This document shows, piece by piece, positions 56,509 to 64,000 of a stretch of DNA of 64,000 nt. A program made the position numbers and the translations under genes. The notes under the pieces are model-generated. The model did not search any database. It had not been told where the DNA came from and saw only the letters and a program-made list of their open reading frames with translations. Source of the stretch: Argopecten irradians (Eukaryota > Mollusca > Bivalvia > Pectinida > Pectinidae). Each line of letters opens with the position of its first letter. Position 1 is the stretch's first letter. The stretch covers positions 67,297,067 through 67,361,066 of the forward strand of contig NC_091135.1 of assembly GCF_041381155.1 (NCBI RefSeq). The letters run 5' to 3'.

Positions 56509-59500
56509 CTGGAAATACAATTAGCCAAATTGTTCGTTACAGCTCAGATAAATCATTCATAATTTACACCTCCGACTGAAGTCGATTCAAAAATGTGTCT
56601 ATATCTTTTGATTTATGGAAGATAGGTCAATACATGGGGGTTGTCATAATGTCATAACACGACATTCTATGGCAAGCTGCCCCGCGATTTTTCCTCGGGA
56701 ACAGGTCACAGAGTACAGGGCATGAAGTTCTCTACCATTGTTATACTGTATAGAGATTCAGACATTGATATGTATAGGATGGTTTAAACAAAGTCTAGAT
56801 GCTTCTTTTAGTGTATTATCATGCATATCATATTCAAAATTGAAACAAAATCGAGGACAGACTAAGTATTTTTTTAGTCTTCTCAAACATCGTATGTATG
56901 TCAGTTTTAATTCTCAAAAATTAATAAGTAGAGAATACATCTTCGTCACATATTAAGCTGCTTGTTTGTAACAGTAAGACTTGTATGTGTAGTTAAAACT
57001 TAATTTAAAAAGAGAGAGTATTAAGATTTTTTTAAATGAGCTTCATAATTCCATTATTTATCCGAGTTCATTCTTTTTATACATAAGAAAAGCAATTATG
57101 TTTATATATATTCATAAATAAATTATAAATGTTTGGTTGTTTTACATTAGCTTCAAATAGTCAATACCTTGTATTCATAAACTTATTCTAGAACCGGAAT
57201 ATAGTAGACTAAAGCTCCGGGCTGAGTTCCTACTGAAAGTGTTAGAAATAGAAGAGAGAAAGAAAAATCAAGACAAATTCCTATGTCAATTATCTTTTGT
57301 AAACCGTTTCACATGAAAACAATTGTATGGTGTTTATTCTACATTGAAGAAAGCTCACTACCATTCATTAATGCTATTTTGAAGGCGCTCTATTTGTCAA
57401 AGTGAAAACTCAGAAGCCATTATGACTTTTTGCTACTAATTTGAAAAATTGCTATGCAAATACTGTGTAATTATGTGACAAGATTACGAATTCTATCGTT
57501 ATAACATGTTAATGATTCAAAAATGCACGCAAACACTTTCCCGGCGTGGCGCCCGAAATTGTAAGAGTTTTTAATCATTGCGTTAAATGTAGTTGTAGTA
57601 ACACTTCTTAATGCGACGTATTTACAAATGTGATTCTCAATTCTTTCAGAATCATTCATTAATTATTTAAATTCCATGTACAAAAGAAAATGCATTTACA
57701 ACTATATTCATCAAAGCGAAGAGGTCGGGAAGCTAATTAGAGTGTTTATACAAGAATTACATCAGTCTAAACACACACTATCTATCAACAAATACACAAG
57801 CACAAAAATACCCAGCCTAACAACATGTTAAGTGAAACTAAGAATTACAAAGAAAATGTTTTTAAAAAGTTATTCATCCCAGGAACAAAAATAGCCTTGT
57901 TTGGATTTAGATTATTCGTTATAACATATCATTTACATGGAAATTTACCATTTTAATTCAAACAATAAAATGCCATTTGAAGATTGGAAGGTGTGACGCG
58001 TTTTCCCGAGATTCCTAGTATCCGGAGTGTTCAGTTGATCTCAACACGGAGCATTTTATAATTGAATGATTATCTGAAAAATACCGTCAGGTTTAGAAAC
58101 AAAATTAAGAAATATGAACTTACTTACTATGGTCACAACGACTTACGTCGCCTCAATTACTATTCATTTCACTGCTTGTACAGAGACAAGCGGATATCCC
58201 TTACTCTGCCTATCGTTTCTAGAAACTCCATAGATTTTTTCTTTAATTTGTCCTTAGCTGAAAACTCCCATCTATTCAGTTGTATTAAAGTGTTAAAGAA
58301 CAAACGTAAGAAAGTCTACTAAAGCATCTACACGACTATTCATTGATCACCACAATTTGCTTTTCACCAATGCCTTTTATCTCATTAAGCTAGATTTACA
58401 ATGTAGCTGGTTTGGGGTGTTTTCTTCATATATACACTTTTAAAGTGAAAATTCACTAAGAAAAAAAATGGGTTATTACTGGGTTCTTCATTGTTGAGCA
58501 TGAATACCATACGACTAATATTGAAAGGGGGATATCTAATTATAACGTAATAATCGTTCTTCATGGTTTTTTTCGTTCTTGTGTAAATTAAGAAATGTTC
58601 GTAATCATTTATATATATCCAGTGTCCTTTTTACAAAAAAAAAAAAAAAGAAAAACCGTTTTAAACGTCGCAATATTCCGCCTACCTTAATACACTATGA
58701 TTTTCCTTTAAATATAAAACTTTACATTTGATCAATACTGGACGGAAGAATATTGATGTTTAAAAAACAAATAGTTAAAAACATGTATATGTCCCATATG
58801 TCACAAGTCATTTAAATGTATGCTTCATATTTTGTCACATTTCGTACCTGCACACAATAGATGTAAACAAACATGTAGACGAACACGTTGTGTTAGTGTT
58901 ATTTCGGACTGCAGAAGGCCCTATAGTGGCTGAATATATATTCCATAGAAATTTTTTTTATTTTACTTTGAATTTATTTTGGCCTTTTATTTCGGATTAT
59001 TAATATACTAGCTTTATACCGTTTTTCCTCATTATCATATTTTGTCAATACTGTAATCAAAATAGCCTTTGTTTATAATGCATTGTTATCACACCAGTAT
59101 GTAGTTACATTAGATATGATTTTTCTCTAAAACACCCTTTGACTTCCACTGCCAACTCTACAGCTAATCATATTGTAATAGTTATTCCAATTTGCGACAG
59201 AAATATCCATTCCGCATAAACTGTCGCAATTTCTTTCATTTGTTCAGCAACAACTAAGTTTTATCATCTTGCTTATGAAAATCAGCTTATCTTTAGAATC
59301 ACAGTATCGGTATGTTTGATAAAAAATAAACCGAAACTGAAATGAAAAAGCATCTTCTAATGCTGAAATATATTAGTATTTTCCGGGAACTTGTCCAACG
59401 TTTTAAGACAAATATACAAAGAATGTACAGTTTTGAGCCATAAAGCTAACCAAGCATGATCGATTTGTCGACTAGAATCATCGATCTCGGACGGAATAAC

Positions 59501-59589
59501 AAGAAGAGACTTAATCACAGTGCTCATTTGATTACAGAATAATTTTGAAATCAATATGATTGATACTATATCATCCATGATCAGCACAC
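56509..59589. other. AT-rich intergenic or intronic stretch
   Basis: No partner exon for the 56-kb candidate was recognised. Frames at 56738-56956, 57471-57659, 58062-58322 and 59357-59587 lack splice or family support. Confidence 0.35.
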
Positions 59590-60145
59590 TATTCCATCCC
59601 TCTCACCAGCATTCCACACTTTTTTCTCTCGTATCAACGCCCTCCTCCCATGTCATTTCATCCCGTTGTTAAGTTACATTTCTCCCACTAACTGCCCCTC
59701 TTATCTCCCATGTTCATCTTCCTTTCTTCTCCCCACACTCTCTTCAACCGCATAATTAATTAAGTATAGGTCTGTTGTCAGTCCTCTATTTATAACCAAA
59801 CTTTCATATCAGAAATTGTACTGTTAAGTAATTCTTACTACCCTCATCTACCATATTCTATTAAGTCGTGTACCCCTTCCAACCCTCATCATCCTATATT
59901 CTTTCTTGCAAGGTCTACATCTAAATCCTGCACTCCTTATCGTTTCATCTTAGGTTCGGAATAAGCTTAGAGTGCCTTCTTTTTCAGTATGTACGTTCAA
60001 GTGTCCCCTCATCCTCTCCTATCCACACTATGAAGTGTGGACATGTAAGTTCCATTGCTCCTCAACTCCCTACCCCTACCATTTAGTTCCAGTATGCCTC
60101 CATCATTGCCATCCGCTGCTATATGATCCAGTGTAGGAAACTCCC
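59590..60145 (+). other. pyrimidine-rich, strand-asymmetric tract
   Basis: About 550 bp dominated by C and T on the plus strand, with recurring CCCTCATC and TCTCCC words but no fixed period. It contains a perfect hairpin TCCACACT-ATGA-AGTGTGGA (about 60022-60041). No gene seen. Confidence 0.5.
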
Positions 60146-60256
60146 CCTCTCATAATGATAGGTTAACAGTCGCCATATTTCATATGAAATTGATAATAAA
60201 TTTAGCATTGTATATGGGTTTTCCTCGCCTGTCTGGGCGATGGTGAACAACGGGCC

Positions 60257-60469
60257 ATGTATTTACAATGCCCCCGAGACATAGGAGGTGATCTCATGAC
60301 TTATAACTGTGTATCCATATCGATGGATAACATCAGCTTATTTAATGTTCATATTGCCGGCGAACACTCAATAAAAGTTCCAATTTGCACATATAATTTC
60401 TTTCTAGATGAAATTGACACCCTTCCCCAATTAACCCTGGGAGATATGATCTGCAGAAACAAATGGTGA
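60257..60469 (+). CDS. hypothetical small ORF, 70 aa
   Basis: A true ATG frame with protein-like sequence (MYLQCPRDIGGDLMTYNCVS, then LFNVHIAGEHSIKVP and LTLGDMICRNKW) ending at TGA. No signal peptide, membrane segment or family motif. It might be a 3' exon. An E2F-like and a CRE-like motif lie 140-200 bp downstream. Confidence 0.2.
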   Translation: MYLQCPRDIGGDLMTYNCVSISMDNISLFNVHIAGEHSIKVPICTYNFFLDEIDTLPQLTLGDMICRNKW

Positions 60470-60604
60470 CGCAGCTACGCTAGCTAGCAGCAAATCATGG
60501 CCAGCACTAAGGAAAAATGGAAAATATAGCTAATCACCGCTGGGGAATCGGCAAAGAGACTAGGTGACAGGCAACTAGAAAAACGGCGGTAAAAAGCAGG
60601 ATTG

Positions 60605-60670
60605 TTGGCGGGAAATGCACGTCTGCGCGCGTTAAAACTTTCCAACGGGGACGCATTTGTACGTCACAAC
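60605..60670 (+). promoter_or_regulatory. possible regulatory cluster (E2F- and CRE-like)
   Basis: TTGGCGGGAAAT fits the E2F consensus, and TACGTCAC about 45 bp on fits a CRE half-site, with a CpG-rich GTCTGCGCGCGTT between. No transcript is assigned. Confidence 0.2.
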
Positions 60671-61347
60671 AAACGTGTTGGATGCAACACTTACAGGGAG
60701 CTTTGACGTTTTAGTTCTGGTAAAGTAGTAGAAATAGAAAGAGAGGTATTAAAGGGGGCACAGAAGGAGAAGAACCACAGTGTGGCAGTGTAATCCGGAA
60801 GAGTTCACACAGACGTATGGAATTAATTACTTAATGATATAGAACAATTATCATTTTATACTTTGATAAGGAGTAAATTGCCGTTAGGTCAAAAGATCAA
60901 GTAGCAGGGAGTTACGGGTTATGTGCCCAATCCCTGGGGGTAATGTATAAGTTATAAACTATAGATTCTTGTCATCAACCGAGATATTATCTATAATCTC
61001 AGATATTTGTATTCCATCATATCATTATTATACAAGGAGAGAAATATAATAACGATGCGATAATGTTATTTTACTAAATGTTTTAGGTAGAATCATTATG
61101 TACTTAGAAGCTGCATACTGAATAAAACCGGACATAAACTAAGCACTAACCGGTGAAGGTCAAAGAGGGTGTACTTATCTTTATTGACCTTCAGTTAACT
61201 GGTATTCAAAATACAGGATGAGAAGCAATGGAACTTACACTGTAGGGTGCAGGCAATAAAAGGGCATTGTCCTCTCAATGAGACAGGATAGAAAGAGAGG
61301 CCACATGGATATTACTGTGTATTAAAAAACTTATGAAATGGTTTGCC
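60671..61347. other. intergenic stretch
   Basis: Nothing recognised. Confidence 0.4.
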
Positions 61348-61355
61348 CTCTTTGG

Positions 61356-62446
61356 CACAGGGACTTGTAACGTAGGTTGTGAGAAAGGCTGCTGTGTATA
61401 CATGTGTACTATATACTATATAAAAGGACAAGGGAACCAACGGCTCGCTTGGAAGAGGTACAACTGCCTCTACAAAAGTCGCCCGTATTCCGTCAAACAT
61501 GGATAAATATGTACATATTTAATACCAATAGATTCTTAAATAAATTTTCGACATGGAAAACACAACTTGAAACACGAAATAATAATGAACGTGGAAAATG
61601 CAGTCAGATATCACCGATGTCGTTTTGCATGTCCACTGAAATCTAGGTTAAACACGTTTGTGTGGATATTGTGTACCCCATACCCGGACCCGGACTGGAA
61701 ACACCATATACCCGGTGTCTGTACACTAAAAGCTACAATATCAATGTGGTAACGGTCAAGTACAACATTAGAGTCTCCATTTAAGTTAGATTCTTCAATT
61801 AATGATATATGCATCTCAAATAAAGGTTCTTCTAAGAACCTAAGCCGTGAAACTTAATTTATACAGAGTCTGAGTACAGAATTTCAGTGTAGTATCGGGT
61901 AAGGGCGAGTACACCAAAAAGGTACCCATCATCAATTACAATATGGCGGATTACACGAACAAGAGTCGAGTGCAGGATAAAAAAAAGTGTGATTCCTCGC
62001 TTAGCTGTTGGATTGGATTAATGAAAGAGTTATCAGAGATAGCCTATTTGTATTTGCAATGGAAAAAATATCACCAGAAAGTGAAATGAATGCATACAAA
62101 ACTTGTTACAAGGGAATATGAGTGCTTTTGACCTAGATTTTACTGGACAGGCAAAACGACACCGGTGATATCTGACTGCATTTTCCACGTTCATAGTGAA
62201 CTAAAGGTATTTCAATATATTATTTCGTGTTTCAAGTTGTGTTTTCCATGTCGAAAATTTATTTAAGAATGTATCGGTATTAATTATGTACATATTTATC
62301 CATGTTTGACGGAATACGGGCGACTTTTGTAGAGGCAGTTGTACCTCTTCCAAGCGAGCCGTTGGTTCCCTTGTCCTTTTATATAGTATATAGTACACAT
62401 GTATACACAGCAGACTTTCTCACAACCTACGTTACAAGTCCCTGTG
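61356..62446. mobile_element. 1.09-kb DNA transposon with ~300-bp inverted repeats
   Basis: Perfect 8-bp direct repeats CTCTTTGG (61348-61355 and 62447-62454) flank the element. Its ends are CACAGGGACTTGTAACGTAG and the complement. The left arm spans 61356-61649 and the right arm 62131-62446; they match closely except for ~25 extra bases in the right arm. Mirror-image frames in the arms (61404-61646 plus, 62201-62398 minus, both starting MYYILYKRTREPTARLEEVQ) are a result of the inverted repeat. The ~480-bp core has no transposase. Non-autonomous; an 8-bp duplication with CA..TG ends suggests the hAT group (P group not excluded). Intact flanks and arms imply a young insertion. Confidence 0.9.
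61943..62089 (+). CDS. small ORF (48 aa) in the transposon core
   Basis: An ATG frame in the unique core between the inverted repeats begins MADYTNKSRVQDKKKCDSSL and continues SCWIGLMKELSEIAYLYLQW to a TGA. ATGGCGG is a fair start context. Lysine-rich with an amphipathic middle, it does not resemble a transposase fragment. It could be a captured host exon or chance. No family recognised. Confidence 0.25.
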   Translation: MADYTNKSRVQDKKKCDSSLSCWIGLMKELSEIAYLYLQWKKYHQKVK

Positions 62447-62477
62447 CTCTTTGGGGTGAAACAGCAGAACTCAACCG

Positions 62478-62830
62478 AGGGATAAGATTTTTAAGTTGTC
62501 AAACACGAGGCTTTGCCGAGTGTTAAGTTGCTTGTTCCGAGGGTTGAAATATCCTGTCTCACCTGTTAGACGGTGAATGATAATTTTTTTCTCTTACCCC
62601 GTGCACCACTTTGTGTGTCTAAAAATGACGTATAACTAATGCAAAATAGGATGAAATGACATCAATGAATTGTGTTCGCTGTCGTTGTGACGTCAGTGCA
62701 TTTTTGTCGTGATGTTATACTAATATTACCGTGACGTCATTGTTAAAAACGTGCAAAGATCTCGTGTAGCTTGTCTTTGCCCTAGGGTGAAATAGAACAA
62801 TCTTACACTGTCTGGATAATTTGATATTGA
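62478..62830. repeat. dispersed repeat related to 9587-9870, with two CRE palindromes
   Basis: GGGTTGAAATATCCTGTCTC and ACCTGTTAGAC (62541-62571) match the right arm of the 9478-9623 foldback. Two perfect TGACGTCA palindromes follow (62688-62695, 62732-62739). The left portion has ACTCAACCGAGGG and GGCTTTGCCGAGTGTT words. Boundaries are uncertain. Confidence 0.45.
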
Positions 62831-64000
62831 CTTATTTGTAATGCCTTTCCGTAAATAGGGTGGGCCAGATTACTAACAAAGTATAATTATATCCATATTC
62901 TCGAACCCCATACATTACATTATACACGTGGACATATCAATTATAAGTAAAGAAACTAATAACGATAGAATAAATAAACAAACCTCAACAAATTGATCCG
63001 TCAATGACAATCAAAAGAAGTCGTGGAAGATTAATACTCAATATAAATGATCAGATGTTGTTTATGATCTTGTTAATGAAGAAAATAATATCTCATACTT
63101 CAATATGTATATCATGTAAATTATATCATGCAACAAGTTAAAGTTGTTGTAATCGTATGTAACATGATGCAATGGCTAAAAGAGAATTTTTAAATAATGT
63201 TTATTTTAATACAGGTTTTTGAAGGTCAAGAAGCAGTCTTTTGAGATTCGAAGACTGCAGCAAGCTCTAGGGTGGCAACAAGAATCATATCCGTGACACA
63301 CGAGACTCAATTCTCGTCACGCACCAGTATCGTGTAGAACTGATACTTATAGCATGTTTAATGCCTGTGTCTGAATCTCTAGCAGATGTCAAAATATTCC
63401 TTTTTTTTCTTTTGTTATACATTTTGAAATGTATCATGTATGATGTCCCTAGATATAATGAATTATTCTGTGTTAAAACTTCAAACAGTCTTCAAAGACA
63501 GGTATGGTTCGTGTCTTAATTGCTTTTTTCCAGAAAACCACACTCAATTTCTTATTGAATAAAATACCTTTGATATTGAACTTCGTTTTTTTATATTAAT
63601 TCTTCAAAATTAGATATGGGTTAAGTCCCCGTAGCGTTTTTCAACGTCCTTGAAAATTTTGGAAATCAAAACGAAAAGGTTAGATTAGCAAAAATTGATG
63701 AAACGAGACAAACTATATTAGAGAGTAATGATATCATGGATCTGATCTAAAATCTACATATTATGAACACTATAGCCAATGAAGAGACCCATAGTCCTAA
63801 ACGGTCCCATAGTCCTAAACGGTCACCCGAGTGTTGACTCTATATGGACCTACATAATGTAGTAATAGTATCAAACAGCTTCATGAAGGTCAGCCAGGGT
63901 CAATTTGTCCGTAACATACTACTGTTCTCTCATACTGAATAGGAATTAACATGTTTTGATTAATTTCCTATGGGAATTAAACAAATAATGCACAGAAATA
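62831..64000. other. AT-rich intergenic stretch
   Basis: Holds an 8-bp-stem hairpin near 63231-63256 (GCAGTCTT with AAGACTGC) and a perfect 18-bp tandem duplication CCCATAGTCCTAAACGGT at 63788-63823. Nothing else seen. Confidence 0.4.

Noticed and set aside
58062-58322. 86-codon basic frame
   Set aside because: No ATG near its start, no splice site that explains its 5' end, no family features.
61404-61646. 80-codon frame in the left arm and its 65-codon mirror at 62201-62398
   Set aside because: They are identical in their first part only because the arms are inverted repeats; no transposase features.

Overview
The window looks like non-coding, repeat-rich DNA from a metazoan, most likely a bivalve mollusc and perhaps a scallop. 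It is AT-rich, carries GT-AG exon-like islands and no bacterial-style operons, has tRNA genes with internal A and B boxes, and is full of short interspersed elements with CAAA-type tails. One tRNA-headed SINE and a block around CTCCGGTTTCCTCCCAC look like repeats I associate with bivalve genomes. That taxonomic call is inference from memory of repeat families, not from a search. LAYOUT: (1) 0.6-10.3 kb holds five copies of one tRNA-Gly(UCC) gene, two on the minus strand followed by three on the plus strand; one plus copy is a pseudogene. All five have a related TTGACGTGGC-type motif 60-170 bp upstream. The tRNAs are interleaved with a ~500-bp interspersed repeat (here called R500), an element with ~150-bp internal monomers, a MITE nested in an R500 copy and a foldback element carrying a CRE palindrome. 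(2) 10.7-25.4 kb holds a Kolobok-like TTAA element, further R500 copies, a 28-bp x 9 tandem repeat, a tRNA-like SINE head, a 150-bp insert between perfect 33-bp direct repeats, a 140-bp foldback element with a perfect 8-bp target duplication, and a few isolated exon-like islands. (3) 25.4-34.9 kb is almost featureless AT-rich DNA. (4) 34.99-41.95 kb is a single ~7-kb minisatellite of a 31-bp unit (about 225 copies) with extreme C-over-G asymmetry; its unit has no stop in any forward frame, so very long apparent reading frames arise without coding constraint. (5) 42-64 kb holds a 5'-truncated LINE, a 10-copy ~30-bp tandem repeat beside a tRNA-headed SINE, the best candidate host gene end (two phase-compatible minus-strand exons, 55.9-56.5 kb), a pyrimidine-rich tract and a 1.09-kb DNA transposon with ~300-bp inverted repeats and perfect 8-bp target duplications. 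HOW IT WORKS TOGETHER: no pathway or multi-gene system is visible. The confident genes are four intact tRNA-Gly(UCC) genes; everything protein-like is an isolated exon candidate without a recognised family. The unifying themes are local amplification of a tRNA gene with its flank, retroposons that share a 3' tail and so probably shared a partner LINE, inverted-repeat DNA elements, and tandem-repeat growth. No retrovirus-like, Polinton-like or toxin gene was recognised.
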